64,000 nt of DNA from Luteimonas cucumeris (GTDB lineage Bacteria > Pseudomonadota > Gammaproteobacteria > Xanthomonadales > Xanthomonadaceae). Shown here one piece after another: positions 16,411 to 25,319 of this stretch; the first letter of the stretch is position 1, and each line of letters starts with the position of its first letter. Made by a program: the position numbers and the translations under genes. The stretch is from assembly GCF_007830035.1 (NCBI RefSeq), contig NZ_VLKN01000002.1, positions 124,001 through 188,000 of the forward strand, in the 5' to 3' direction. The notes under the pieces are model-generated. The model was given only the letters and a program-made list of their open reading frames with translations. It was not told the origin of the DNA and ran no database searches.

Positions 16411-17994
16411 ATGAGCAACGCCAGGATCACCCTACGACGCAACGCCACGGCGGCACCCCAGCCAAGACGGAAGCGGATGTTGCGAAGCGGGCTTGAATGC
16501 TGGTTCCTGCATGCCCTTCTGGTGTTCGCCGGGACCAGCATCGCACAGGCTTCGGAAGCGGAGCCTGCAAATAAAAACGATGTCTACGCCGCCATCGGCA
16601 AGGACATCCAGGCGGAGATCGACGCCGGCCGCCTGACCGGCGTCGCCGTGGCCCTGGTCAAGGATGGCAGGATCGTCTGGCAGGACGGCTTCGGCTGGGC
16701 CGATCGCACGGCCGGTACGAGGGCGACCAGCGCCACCGCGTTCTCGGTCGCATCCACCACCAAGCCTTTCACCACCACTGCGCTGATGACGCTGGTGCGC
16801 GACGGCAAGCTCGACTTCGACCGTCCGGCCAACGACTACCTCGGCGCCGAAAAGATCGTCGATCAGGACGGTCCCGCGCAGTCGGCTACGGTTCGCCATC
16901 TGGCCACGCACTCTTCCGGTCTGCCGACCTTTTTCATCATGTATCCGGAGGGCGGCGCCGCGCGCCAGCCGCCGATGGCCGAACTGATCCGCGATTACGG
17001 CCACCTCGTCGCGCCGGTCGGCGAACGCTACGAGTATTCCAACCTGGCGATGGGCATCCTCGGCGAGATCGTCGCGCGCCAGTCCGGACAGACGCTGGGC
17101 GACTACCTGCAGGCGCAGGTACTCACTCCGTTGGGCATGAAGGACAGCTTCTTCGACACCGACCTGTCGCGCCGCGCGGAAATGGCGGTGCGTCATGCCG
17201 ACGATGGCAAGCCGCTACCGTTCTATCTCACCGCCACGCCCGGCTCCGGCGAGCTGTACGCCAGCGCGCGCGACCTGGCGCGATTCGCAATGCTGCACCT
17301 CAAGGACGACCTCGACGCGTCGGCCAGGATCCTCGGCGATGCGCAACTGGACGAGCTTCATCGTCCCGCCACCGTGGTCGCGCCGGGCTATTCGTATGCG
17401 ATGGGCTGGCAGGTGTTGCGTCGCGCAGGCGAGCCGGAAGTGCTCTATCACGGCGGGGGCCAGTCCGGCGTGGAAACCGAATTCGTGCTGCTGCCCGGCG
17501 AGGATGTCGCCGCCATCGTGCTGAGCAATCGCCGCAGCCAGAACGATTTCATCGAGAAGCTGCGCGATCGGATGATCCGCACGGTGGTTCCGGAATGGCA
17601 TGGCATACCGTCGCCACCGAACGCGTCGCTGCTGCCGCTGGACCCGCTTGCCGACTACGCCGGCGAATGGCGCGGCACGGTGCTCGCGCAGGGCCGCCAC
17701 GTGCCGGTGGTATTGACGATCACCCCGCAGGGACAAGGCAGCCTGTCGCTGCATGGCCGTGCCGCGCAGCCGATCGACAAGCTGGGCCTGGTCGACGGCC
17801 TGATCAGCGGCGACATCAAGGGCCAGGTCGGCAGTCCGGACGAGTTGCGCGAGAACCTCGACGATCTTGCCCTGAACCTCAAGCTGCGCGGCGATCGCAT
17901 CGACGGCGAAATCGTCGCCTGGCGCAAGACCTCGGAGAACATGACTTTCCTGCCGTTCTGGACAGCACTGGAAAGGAGCGGGCCGAAGCAGTGA
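16411..17994 (+). CDS. Class C beta-lactamase-like serine hydrolase (PBP4*/esterase type)
   Basis: 527-residue exported protein. A hydrophobic signal segment (WFLHALLVFAGTSIAQA) precedes the beta-lactamase/D-Ala-D-Ala peptidase fold. The catalytic SxxK is STTK (residues 115-118, in SVASTTKPF) and the second motif YxN is YSN in ERYEYSNLAMG. HGGGQSGV near the C-terminal side replaces the KTG box, as in esterase or peptidase relatives. About 120 extra C-terminal residues form a beta-rich domain seen in many such proteins. Start: ATG at 16411 has GGGAG ten bases upstream; ATG at 16477 would give a more compact signal peptide. It may act on peptidoglycan peptides, esters or D-peptides. Resistance to beta-lactams is not implied. 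Confidence 0.88.
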   Translation: MSNARITLRRNATAAPQPRRKRMLRSGLECWFLHALLVFAGTSIAQASEAEPANKNDVYAAIGKDIQAEIDAGRLTGVAVALVKDGRIVWQDGFGWADRTAGTRATSATAFSVASTTKPFTTTALMTLVRDGKLDFDRPANDYLGAEKIVDQDGPAQSATVRHLATHSSGLPTFFIMYPEGGAARQPPMAELIRDYGHLVAPVGERYEYSNLAMGILGEIVARQSGQTLGDYLQAQVLTPLGMKDSFFDTDLSRRAEMAVRHADDGKPLPFYLTATPGSGELYASARDLARFAMLHLKDDLDASARILGDAQLDELHRPATVVAPGYSYAMGWQVLRRAGEPEVLYHGGGQSGVETEFVLLPGEDVAAIVLSNRRSQNDFIEKLRDRMIRTVVPEWHGIPSPPNASLLPLDPLADYAGEWRGTVLAQGRHVPVVLTITPQGQGSLSLHGRAAQPIDKLGLVDGLISGDIKGQVGSPDELRENLDDLALNLKLRGDRIDGEIVAWRKTSENMTFLPFWTALERSGPKQ

Positions 17995-18030
17995 TCGGCA
18001 GCCTGCGCCCCGAGCTGCATGTCAGCGTGC

Positions 18031-18121
18031 GTAGGGCGCAACAATCGAAGGGCATTGCGCCGCATGGTTGACCGGGGCAGACGACATCCGGCGCATTACG
18101 CCTGCGGCTAATGCGCCCTGC
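18031..18121 (-). repeat. REP family A, full copy
   Basis: A copy of the main dispersed repeat in inverted orientation. On the minus strand it begins with the GGGCGCATTAG half and ends with the ATTGCGCCCTAC half. Two hairpins are visible, stems GGCGCATTA/TAATGCGCC and GGCGCAAT/ATTGCGCC. It sits downstream of the serine hydrolase and of the convergent gene at 18138. Confidence 0.88.
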
Positions 18122-18137
18122 AAGATCTCTTTTCCGG

Positions 18138-18572
18138 CTAGTCAGCCAGTCTGTTGAATGCGGTGATCCCACCCGCGCGACCCGCATCCGCGAGCTCGTC
18201 GTGCAGTGCCATCGCCATTACCATCACGTCGCTGCCGACGGCGCCGGCGACTTCCTCGGTCAGCGCGAGCAGGCGTTGCAGCCGTTCATGCTGGGCCTGC
18301 AGCAGCCGCATCACGCGGATCTCGGCCTCCATCGTCTCGCGCACCTCCTCCACGCCGAAGTCCCGCGACAGCTCGCTGCCGAACAGCTCCAGCGCCGCCA
18401 GTACCTGCCGGCACAGCACCGGAGTGATGTGTTCGCACCACGGAATCACGCCGCGCTTGTCGCCATCGGCGTAGCGCAGCAGGTTGAGGATGACTTCCAT
18501 CGATGCCAGTTCGGCATCGAGCGATTGCAGGCGTGACTCGGGCAGCACGCTGACGGTGTAGCTGGTGTCCAT
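18138..18572 (-). CDS. Hypothetical helical protein
   Basis: 144-residue protein with no signal peptide, almost entirely amphipathic helix by inspection (ESRLQSLDAELASMEVILNL, MEAEIRVMRLLQAQHERLQR). The C-terminal third contains VGSDVMVMAMALHDELADAGRAGG, which resembles LGSDVMSLALEGYALLKVAGRNQG in the gene at 61114-61584. The two proteins may be distant members of one unnamed family. A ribosome-binding AAAGGA precedes the ATG at 18572. No function can be offered; a four-helix bundle is a plausible shape. It is not obviously linked to the DGPF-type gene upstream. Confidence 0.75.
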   Translation of the reverse strand: MDTSYTVSVLPESRLQSLDAELASMEVILNLLRYADGDKRGVIPWCEHITPVLCRQVLAALELFGSELSRDFGVEEVRETMEAEIRVMRLLQAQHERLQRLLALTEEVAGAVGSDVMVMAMALHDELADAGRAGGITAFNRLAD

Positions 18573-18742
18573 GGCGATGTCCTTTTCGTTGGCGTCCGGT
18601 CCGGGCCGCCCATCGGTGGCAGCCCGTTGCCACGGTAACGCCAGCGCCGGCGGCGATCCAGCATCGGAAAGGCCGCAGGCCGCGCCGTCATGGCATTGCA
18701 CCGGATGCCTTGGACGGGCATCCGGCGTAATGCTGTTCCGCG

Positions 18743-19132
18743 CTACGAATCCAGCGCCTTGCCCGCGCCGCAGCCGTTTTCGGAATCCGGTTCCTCCACC
18801 TGGCGCACTTCGCAGTCGATGTCCCACTCCTCGCCGTGTACTTCAAGGAAGCGCTTGGACAGCTCGATCGCTTCCTCCTTCGACTTCGCCTCCAGCAGCG
18901 CGTAGCCACCGATCACTTCCTTGGTCTCGGTGAACGGCCCATCGACCACGCTGATCCTGCCGCCACGCAGCTTCAGGCGCACGCTGTCGGAGGTTGGCGC
19001 CAGTCCGGCGGCATCGAGCAACACCCCGGCCCGGGTCATCTCCTCCATCAACTTGCCCATGTCGGTCAGGAGCCGTTCGCTCGGCACCTGGCCGGTGTTC
19101 TCCTGGACCCTGACCATCGAAAGAAAGCGCAT
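18743..19132 (-). CDS. YCII-related / DGPF domain protein
   Basis: 129-residue cytosolic protein of the YCII superfamily. The diagnostic VVDGPFTETKEVIGGYALLEAKSKEEAIELSKRF is present as its separate parts: DGPF near residue 64, then GGYALLEA and the helix after it. MRFLSMVRVQ begins the ferredoxin-like fold and has AGGAG upstream of the ATG at 19132. DGPF proteins in other genomes are commonly encoded beside ECF42 sigma factors. No such sigma gene adjoins here, so this copy appears to be an orphan. An enzymatic role has been proposed for the superfamily on the basis of a conserved His/Asp, but the substrate is unknown. Confidence 0.9.
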   Translation of the reverse strand: MRFLSMVRVQENTGQVPSERLLTDMGKLMEEMTRAGVLLDAAGLAPTSDSVRLKLRGGRISVVDGPFTETKEVIGGYALLEAKSKEEAIELSKRFLEVHGEEWDIDCEVRQVEEPDSENGCGAGKALDS

Positions 19133-19285
19133 CGTCTGTCTCCTGTTCGTCACATGGCGCCGACCCGCCAGAGTGTTCTGGCGTCATGAAGCCTGCTCCT
19201 TTGCATGCGACGAACGGGACACCGGCGGATCGACATGCCCACGAAAAATTCTGGCTCCGTCTGTTGGGCGCACACGCTCCCACCA

Positions 19286-19373
19286 TAGGGCGCATTAGCC
19301 AAAAGCATAATGCGCCGGATGACAGCGCCCGACATCCGCCTCGGTGCAATGCCCTTCGGTTATTGCGCCCTAC
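19286..19373 (+). repeat. REP family A, full but diverged copy
   Basis: Contains TAGGGCGCATTAGCC, a diverged first loop (AAAAGC), TAATGCGCCGGATG, a changed middle, and the second hairpin GCAATGCCCTTCGGTTATTGCGCCCTAC as its constituent parts. It directly abuts the 5' end of the truncated VOC gene (19384), which suggests that repeat insertion or recombination here removed the gene's start. Confidence 0.85.
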
Positions 19374-19383
19374 GCCGCTGGCC

Positions 19384-19718
19384 TCGTCCGCGGTGGCAAG
19401 CGCCTCGCCATTGCAGCCGCCGATCTGATGCTCTCCGACGAATATCCCGAGTGAGACGCGCTCGGCCCGAAGACGCGTGACGGCGCGACCAGCAGCTTCA
19501 TGATCTATGCCGACGACGCCGATGCCGCCGTCGAACGCGCGGTGAAGGCCGGCGCCAAGGTGGTGCAGCCGGTCGAGGACCAGTTCTGGGGCGACCGCAT
19601 GGGCACCGTGGTCGATCCCTTCGGCCACAAATGGATGCTCGGCACCCACAAGGAAGACGTCAGCCCCGAAGAGATGCAGCGCCGCGGCGACGAATGGGTC
19701 CAGTCGCAGATGAAGTAG
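19384..19718 (+). pseudogene. Truncated VOC (PhnB/glyoxalase-like) gene with in-frame stop
   Basis: The 3' two thirds of a VOC-family gene. Reading in frame from about 19384 gives a strand like the family's IGGGRLMLADEFPE: here AADLMLSDEYPE, followed by TGA at 19452-19454, then DALGPKTRDGATSSFMIYADD and a normal C-terminus with VVDPFGHKWMLGTHKEDVSP. The first 50 or so residues of the fold are missing; their place is taken by the REP copy at 19286-19373. An ORF starting at ATG 19500 could still give 72 residues but lacks half the metal site, so loss of function is likely. Confidence 0.82.
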
Positions 19719-19775
19719 GCCGGAACCCGCCACGGGCGTGACGGCAGCCGCCAGATCCATCGCAATGATCCGAGG

Positions 19776-19798
19776 CGGAACCTGCATCGCAGGTTCCG
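19776..19798. terminator. Hairpin between convergent units
   Basis: A perfect 10-bp stem CGGAACCTGC / GCAGGTTCCG with a three-base loop lies between the VOC remnant (+) and the DUF4034-like gene (-) that ends at 19824. It may act as a bidirectional terminator. It also resembles one arm of the family C repeats (GGCGGAACC). Confidence 0.45.
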
Positions 19799-19823
19799 TC
19801 GTGCCGGCAGGCATCCGGGGGCT

Positions 19824-21314
19824 CTACTTGATCGAGAGCCTTTTCTGGAGTGCGGCTGCGACCCGCGCCTGATTCGGCCAACGCTGGAGGTCCTTGTACT
19901 TCAGGAACTGCTCGACTGCATGCATGAAGCGCGGATCCTTGCGTTCATCCAACGACCAGGCGCGCAGGTTCCAGGCTTCGCCATTCAGTGGGAACTCTTC
20001 TGTAAGTTCAGAAGTACAGATATCGGCCTTCTCATACTCGTGCAGGTACAGGAAGCTCCGACAATAGTTCGGGTAAGCCGCTTCGCGTGTGGCTGGATCG
20101 CCCATGGCCAGCAGGAAATGCGGACGCGCCGCCGCCTCGCCATCGGTGTCCAGCAAGGCCAGTGCGAACACGAATTGCGCGTGACCGTCGCTCGGCGCTA
20201 CCTGCACCGCGCGACGCGCATCGGCCAAGGCCCATTCCGGATAGCCAAGGTCTATCAGGAGGCTCGCACGAAGGCGCGCCTGCTGCGCGTAATGCGGCGA
20301 GAACCGCAACGCCTGCGACAGGTAGACAAGCGCCTTCCAATCCTCGTTCATCGTGACATAGGCGGTGCCCACTTCGCGGAGGAAGTTCGCATTGGGAGAG
20401 AGTTTCGTCGCGGGCAGCATGTCGGCGAGCTTCTTGCCCCAGTCGCTGCTGTTGTCGGCCTCGTACGCGATCCCCTGAGTCGTCAGGATGTACAGCATCG
20501 GGTTCTTCTTCGCATGCGCAGCAGCATAAGCTGCGACTGCACGCATCGCTTCCTGCGACCCGCCCCACTTGGGTTCTGCCGCCGAGGCCATTTCCTCGAC
20601 CACGAAATAGGAAATCGGATCAGCCTGCAGGCAGGCAGCCGTCGCGCCTTGCTGCAGTTCTTCCGAGCTCACGCGGCCGATGGCGGCAAGTTCCACGCAT
20701 GCAGGCAACATGCGTGCGTCTTCCCCCAATACTTCGCTCAACAGGCTGGCTGCGTGCAGGAAATATTCCTCCATCTTCAGCAATTTGGCGCCGGGCGTAT
20801 CCCGGACGTACTGGCCGCCCCGAGCACGCCAGCCCTGTCGTGCTAGGACCTTGCCGGAAGCCATCTTCGCGTGGATGCTCTTGGGCGAGGCGGTGAGCCA
20901 GCGGGCGGCTACACGTTCGGCCTGGCTACTGGCATCGAAGACATGATATGCAATGAAAATCTGATCGCGCTGGGCGGGGTCCAGATAATGGGCCTCAAGC
21001 AGGCTGGCGAAACGCTGGTCAAGCTGCGTGGCGCCCCCGGGTTGATCCAGCAGGGTTTCCATCTGCGACAAAGTGTATGGCGGCGAACGCAGCAGCGCGC
21101 ACCTCCCCTTGCCCGCGCCTTCAGGCCACTCCGCACCAGGCAAGTCGGGATAGGCCAGGCAGCGTTGTTCGAGATCGGTGAATTTCTCATCGGCCTTGCG
21201 CACCTCTGCGAAATAGCCTGCCCATTCCGCAGGTGGAGGTACCGCCTTCTGCTGCGCCCATGCCGAAGACATCGAAATCGGGGCCAGCAAAGCCAGCCAT
21301 ACCCAGAAGCGCAT
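19824..21314 (-). CDS. Exported tetratricopeptide-like protein (DUF4034-like)
   Basis: 496 residues with a clean signal peptide (MRFWVWLALLAPISMSSAWA). The body is helical, with a central AKMASGKVLARQGWRARGG that resembles the conserved core of DUF4034 proteins, and TPR-like units toward the C-terminus (ALVYLSQALRFSPHYAQQ, ALADARRAVQVAPSDGHAQ, NGEAWNLRAWSL). Probably periplasmic. Base composition is slightly less GC-rich than its neighbours. It stands alone between a hairpin downstream and the oxidoreductase gene upstream. DUF4034 membership is from memory of the motif and should be treated as tentative; no function is known. Confidence 0.78.
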   Translation of the reverse strand: MRFWVWLALLAPISMSSAWAQQKAVPPPAEWAGYFAEVRKADEKFTDLEQRCLAYPDLPGAEWPEGAGKGRCALLRSPPYTLSQMETLLDQPGGATQLDQRFASLLEAHYLDPAQRDQIFIAYHVFDASSQAERVAARWLTASPKSIHAKMASGKVLARQGWRARGGQYVRDTPGAKLLKMEEYFLHAASLLSEVLGEDARMLPACVELAAIGRVSSEELQQGATAACLQADPISYFVVEEMASAAEPKWGGSQEAMRAVAAYAAAHAKKNPMLYILTTQGIAYEADNSSDWGKKLADMLPATKLSPNANFLREVGTAYVTMNEDWKALVYLSQALRFSPHYAQQARLRASLLIDLGYPEWALADARRAVQVAPSDGHAQFVFALALLDTDGEAAARPHFLLAMGDPATREAAYPNYCRSFLYLHEYEKADICTSELTEEFPLNGEAWNLRAWSLDERKDPRFMHAVEQFLKYKDLQRWPNQARVAAALQKRLSIK

Positions 21315-21472
21315 TGTGATCCCCTCGCGTTCCCCCGAACGCGCTTGAGCGCAACGCTACCCGATCCTGCATGGGGCGGCCAATACCCTGTCGTATTTTC
21401 CGCCCCCGTGCGGCAGCACCCCGCCGACGCGGCACGCGCTGGACGCTTCTCAGTCTCTCCCGATGGCCCGCC

Positions 21473-22615
21473 TCACGCCCCTTGGCGTGCACGCCACTCT
21501 TTCAACAACGCCGCTTCCTCTTCGCGGGTGATGCCCGCGCGCAACTTCGCCTGGCGCTCGGCCGGGAGGCCGTGGAACCAGGCCATCAGGTCCTTCACGG
21601 TCGTGTCGAACGGACGATAGGTGAGCCCGGCACCGATCGCGCGCGCGTTGCTGACGGCGCCGTAGCCCGCATAGGGGCCGCTGCTGTCCGACACCCATAT
21701 CGGCAGTTCGACCTTCTTTTCTTCCAGGAATTCCGACGTGACATGCGTGTAGGTCGGCTTGCCGCCGGTGACGCGCTCGCAGCCCTGCAGCATGGCCTGC
21801 GTGGTCAACGGCTTTTCCGGGCCGACGGCATTGAACGTGCCGAAGGTCTGCGTTTCCGCCAGCCGGATCATCCATTCCGCCAGGTCGCGGCCGTCGATGA
21901 TCTGGACCGGATCGGAACCGTCGCCCGGCACCAGCATTTCGCCGCCCTGTGCGACGCGATGCGGCCAGTACGTGAAGCGGTCGGTCTCGTCGCGCGGGCC
22001 GACGATGTAACCGGGCCGCACGATGGTCACGCGCTCGCCGAACTGCTTGCGTGCCTCGGCCTCGCTCAACGCCTTCAACGGGCCGTACAGGTTTTCCATG
22101 TCGGCGCGCAGCGTTTCCATCGTCTCGGCCATCGCGTCCTTGCCCTTGTAGGCCGCAACCGCCGCCGCCTCGGTCATGCCGGGCTTGCTGCCGTCGGCAT
22201 AGGCCGAGATCGAGGAAATGAAAAGGTAATGGCCGACGTTGCCCGCAAGCACCTTGCCGGCATCGCGCACCCATACCGGCAGGCTGGTGGGGTTGTCGAT
22301 GCACACGTCCCACTTGCGTCCTTCCAGCGCCTTCAGGTCGCCGGTGTTGCGGTCGCCATGCAGTTGTTCGACCTCACCAGGCCACTCGGGCGACGGCCGC
22401 TTGCCGCGATTGAACAGAGTCACCTTGTGCCCGCGCTCCAACGCATATTTCACCTGGAACGGACCGGTGAAGCCGGTACCGCCGAGGATCAGGATGTCGA
22501 GCGGTTTGGCGGCCTTGCCGACCGGCCTGATGCCTTGGGCGAAGGCGAATGGCGGCAACGCGGCGGCAGCGGCGGCAAGCGCGCTGAACTTGAGCAGGTC
22601 ACGGCGGGTGGTCAT
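21473..22615 (-). CDS. Tat-exported NAD-dependent epimerase/dehydratase
   Basis: 380-residue short-chain dehydrogenase/reductase of the extended type. A twin-arginine signal TTRRDLLKFSALAAAAAALPPFAFA is followed by the Rossmann motif ILILGGTGFTGPFQV. The usual YxxxK is not obvious: in place of the typical strand there is YLFISSISAYAD followed by YGPLKALSEA, where Y-G-P-L-K supplies the Tyr/Lys pair. VTIVRPGYIVGP is a typical epimerase strand. Start: ATG at 22615 with GAGGGAG upstream. Export of a folded NAD-binding protein explains the Tat signal. Related proteins are annotated as isoflavone-reductase or epimerase-like; the substrate is unknown. Confidence 0.88.
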   Translation of the reverse strand: MTTRRDLLKFSALAAAAAALPPFAFAQGIRPVGKAAKPLDILILGGTGFTGPFQVKYALERGHKVTLFNRGKRPSPEWPGEVEQLHGDRNTGDLKALEGRKWDVCIDNPTSLPVWVRDAGKVLAGNVGHYLFISSISAYADGSKPGMTEAAAVAAYKGKDAMAETMETLRADMENLYGPLKALSEAEARKQFGERVTIVRPGYIVGPRDETDRFTYWPHRVAQGGEMLVPGDGSDPVQIIDGRDLAEWMIRLAETQTFGTFNAVGPEKPLTTQAMLQGCERVTGGKPTYTHVTSEFLEEKKVELPIWVSDSSGPYAGYGAVSNARAIGAGLTYRPFDTTVKDLMAWFHGLPAERQAKLRAGITREEEAALLKEWRARQGA

Positions 22616-22860
22616 GGGCGGCTCCCTCGGTTGGAGACGCACTCATACACCTTCATGCGCAGGCCGGCGCATGGCGAAAGTCGGGGGTCTGCGTCCGGTT
22701 ATGCGGGTGCCAGGCCGGAAGCGTCAACGTCGCGCCACCGGCGCTGACTCGCCAGCTCCCGGCCGGTTTCCGCGCCCTACACGGGCTTCATCCCGCTCGA
22801 CCGACAATGGACATGACGTCGCTGTGCGCCGCACGCCGACATCGACGGAGATACGAAGCC

Positions 22861-23814
22861 ATGGCCAAGTCAACCGGCGACAGTCGCAAAGTGGTCCTCG
22901 CCGCGCTGTTCGGCAACGCCGCCATTGCGATCACCAAGTTCATCGCCGCGGCGATCACCGGCAGCTCGGCGATGCTCAGCGAGGGCGTGCATTCGCTGGT
23001 CGACACCTGCAACGAGTTGCTGCTGCTGTACGGCCTCAGGCGCGCATCGAAGAAGGCCGATCCCAGCCATCCCTACGGCTACGGGCGAGAGCTGTACTTC
23101 TGGAGCTTCATCGTCGCCCTGCTGGTATTCGCGCTCGGCGGTGGTATATCGATCTACGAAGGCATCACCCATGTGAAGCATCCCGTGGCGATCGAGCGAC
23201 CGCTGGTCAACTACGTTGTCTTCGGTTTCGCGCTACTGTTCGAAGGCGCTTCGTGGTGGGTCGCGGTGAAGTCGTTCCATGCCGGCAAGGGCGAACAGTC
23301 CTGGTTCCAGGCCTTCCGCTCGAGCAAGGACGCCAGCACGCTCACCGTGCTGCTAGAAGACAGCGCCGCGCTGCTCGGCCTGCTGCTGGGATTGACTGGC
23401 ATCACGCTCGCGCTTCTGCTCGATGAACCGCGCTTCGACGGTTACGCATCGATCGGCATCGGCCTGTTGCTGGTCGGCACCGCCGCCCTGCTCGCACGCG
23501 AGACCAAGGGCCTGCTACTGGGCGAAGCCGCGCACCCGGCACTGCGCGCGTCGATCATGCGCATCGCCGGCGACGATCCCGCGGTGCGCAGCGCCAATGG
23601 CCTGATCACCACCCAGATGGGCCCCGACAGCGTCGTGGCCGCACTCAGCGTGGAGTTCGAGGACGCGCTCGCCACGCCGCAGATAGAAGCCTGCGTCAAC
23701 CGCATCGAGGCTGCGGTACGCCAGCACCATGCCGACGTGGTGGCGTTGTTCGTGAAGCCGCAGACACGGGAAACGTGGCGGGTGCGCTTCGATGCGCTGG
23801 CAACCGATCCGTGA
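22861..23814 (+). CDS. Cation diffusion facilitator transporter
   Basis: 317-residue inner-membrane metal/proton antiporter (CDF family). Transmembrane segments one to six are visible. SSAMLSEGVHSLVDTCNE in the second helix carries the HxxxD metal residues, and VLLEDSAALLGLLLG in the fifth supplies the second acidic site. A His-containing loop (DPSHPYGYGRE) joins them. The C-terminal cytosolic domain of about 90 residues is the usual ferredoxin-like regulatory domain. The pattern resembles the ZnT9-like/CzcD-related CDF group. Start: ATG at 22861 with CGGAGA upstream. Likely exports zinc, cobalt or manganese. Confidence 0.92.
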   Translation: MAKSTGDSRKVVLAALFGNAAIAITKFIAAAITGSSAMLSEGVHSLVDTCNELLLLYGLRRASKKADPSHPYGYGRELYFWSFIVALLVFALGGGISIYEGITHVKHPVAIERPLVNYVVFGFALLFEGASWWVAVKSFHAGKGEQSWFQAFRSSKDASTLTVLLEDSAALLGLLLGLTGITLALLLDEPRFDGYASIGIGLLLVGTAALLARETKGLLLGEAAHPALRASIMRIAGDDPAVRSANGLITTQMGPDSVVAALSVEFEDALATPQIEACVNRIEAAVRQHHADVVALFVKPQTRETWRVRFDALATDP

Positions 23815-23834
23815 CGGCAGGCAGGACGAACAGT

Positions 23835-24593
23835 TCACCGGCAAACGTGCGCGGCGCCGCGGTCGAAGTGGAAGTGGTCCGCGTGGGCACGGTTGTAATC
23901 CGGGCCGAGGACGGCATCGAAGTAACGACATGCGCCGTCGTGCAAGGCCTGCAGGAAACGCGACTCGGCTGACGGGACAGCGCCGGCACCCGCGACTTCG
24001 TCGTCCGCCGTCCGCACGCGCGGCTGCCAATCGGCGACGACGCTGATGCGACGGCCATCGGCGAGCACGAATCCGGCGATGTCGAGCGCATCGGCGGTGG
24101 CATGCTGGCTGCGACGGCGACCCTGCTCCCCGTAGAGGTTCCGGCAGGCGTAGGAACCGAAATGCTCCAGCGACTTCACGCTCGTACCGAGATGCACGTG
24201 CGCGGTGTCCTGCAGCACATGCCGTTCCCACATCGCCAATGACAGTGCGGCGCGGCAACTCAACGAAAACGGCTCGCCGATGGCCACGCTGGTGCGCTCG
24301 ATCCGCACGGCATTCTCGAAGCCGCATCCGAGACCGGTAACGCGATCCTCCAGCGGCACGAGCGTCATGCGCGCCTGCGCCAAGGCCGCCCGGCATGCCG
24401 CAGGATTCGCGGACGCGCGCGACAGCTTGAACCCGGTCAGCAGGTTCGGCTTGGCTTCGATCCGCAATGGCGCCCAGGGATTCCACCATTCCGGTATCAC
24501 GATCCGCCCCGAGCGAACGCCCCACACTGCCAGCGCGACGAACAGCAAGGGCAGCCACCAGGCCAGATGGCGGAAACGTCGGAGATGGGCCAT
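23835..24593 (-). CDS. Extensin-like C-terminal domain protein
   Basis: 252-residue membrane-anchored protein: a single N-terminal helix (HLAWWLPLLFVALAVWG) followed by a periplasmic Extensin-like_C domain. Conserved features are AACRAALAQARMTLVPLED, GCGFENAVRI, SYACRNLYGE, HATADALDIAGFVLADG and the C-terminal DYNRAHADHFHFD. The His/Asp pattern (HATADALD and AHADHFHFD) resembles LAS-type zinc D,D-peptidases, so a role in trimming peptidoglycan peptides is possible but unproven. Four cysteines could form disulfides. It is convergent with the CDF gene. Confidence 0.9.
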   Translation of the reverse strand: MAHLRRFRHLAWWLPLLFVALAVWGVRSGRIVIPEWWNPWAPLRIEAKPNLLTGFKLSRASANPAACRAALAQARMTLVPLEDRVTGLGCGFENAVRIERTSVAIGEPFSLSCRAALSLAMWERHVLQDTAHVHLGTSVKSLEHFGSYACRNLYGEQGRRRSQHATADALDIAGFVLADGRRISVVADWQPRVRTADDEVAGAGAVPSAESRFLQALHDGACRYFDAVLGPDYNRAHADHFHFDRGAAHVCR

Positions 24594-24657
24594 GCGGCGA
24601 CTGCCTCTGCGAGGTCACGGGCCGTGGCGCGCCACAGCCCTTGTATCTCGGCCCTCG

Positions 24658-25086
24658 TCAGAAGGTCACTTTCACCGATGCCGCGCTGCGCTGCGACTCG
24701 CCGTGATACACGGCCTCGATGTTGTTGCCATCCGGATCCAGGACGAAGGCCGCGTAATAGCCAGGATGGTAGTCACGCTCGGCCGGGGCGCCGTTTTCGC
24801 GGCCGCCATGGGCCATTGCCGCGCTGTGGAAGGCGTCGACCATCGCGCGATCCCGCGCCTGGAATGCCAGGTGGTGCCGCCCGGTCAGCTCGCCTTGCGC
24901 CGCCTCGCTATCGGCCGTGGACACGAACAGTTCGTCGGCCCAGAAGAAATCGGGCCCCTCGCCGCCGATCGGCACCTGCATTGCTTCGAACACGGCGGTG
25001 TAGAACCTGCGGCTCGCGTCGAGATCGCGTACGACCAACTGGATATGGTCGATCAGGCGGCCGCGGTGAAGCTCGTTGGTTTCCAT
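24658..25086 (-). CDS. VOC family protein (glyoxalase/bleomycin-resistance-like)
   Basis: 142-residue cytosolic protein with the paired beta-alpha-beta-beta-beta modules of the VOC fold: IDHIQLVVRDLDASRRFYTAVFEAM, HHLAFQARDRAMVDAFHSAAMAHGG and YYAAFVLDPDGNNIEAVYHGE. His and Glu at the usual places (HIQL, IEAV) suggest a divalent metal site. Close relatives are annotated as glyoxalase-like of unknown substrate. Start: ATG at 25086 is preferred over 25092 because GAGG lies nine rather than three bases before it. One of three intact VOC genes in the window. Confidence 0.9.
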   Translation of the reverse strand: METNELHRGRLIDHIQLVVRDLDASRRFYTAVFEAMQVPIGGEGPDFFWADELFVSTADSEAAQGELTGRHHLAFQARDRAMVDAFHSAAMAHGGRENGAPAERDYHPGYYAAFVLDPDGNNIEAVYHGESQRSAASVKVTF

Positions 25087-25319
25087 GAGCATTGTCCTCG
25101 ACGGGGGAGCGGAGAATCTAGCGGCAGGAGTGTGGAGAAAACGTACTCGAACACTGCTTCCGAAGCGCGATCGCAGCAGTGACTGCGTGGCCAGGCAGCG
25201 AGTGGTCCAGGGTCGCGTCCTGCATCGCCCGCCGCCGCGGCCGCCCATCGCAGTGCCATGCCTTATCCTGAACACGGACGGGATGCTGTAGTCTCGCTCG
25301 CTCGGATCGGGGGAATCGC

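Noticed and set aside
16411-17994. True class C beta-lactamase (antibiotic resistance)
   Set aside because: SxxK and YxN are present but the KTG box is replaced by HGGG, and a large extra C-terminal domain exists. This is the pattern of esterase/peptidase relatives.
18743-19132. ECF42 sigma/DGPF operon
   Set aside because: The DGPF-type protein is present but no ECF42 sigma gene adjoins. The only ECF sigma in the window is of the ECF41 type, 16 kb away.
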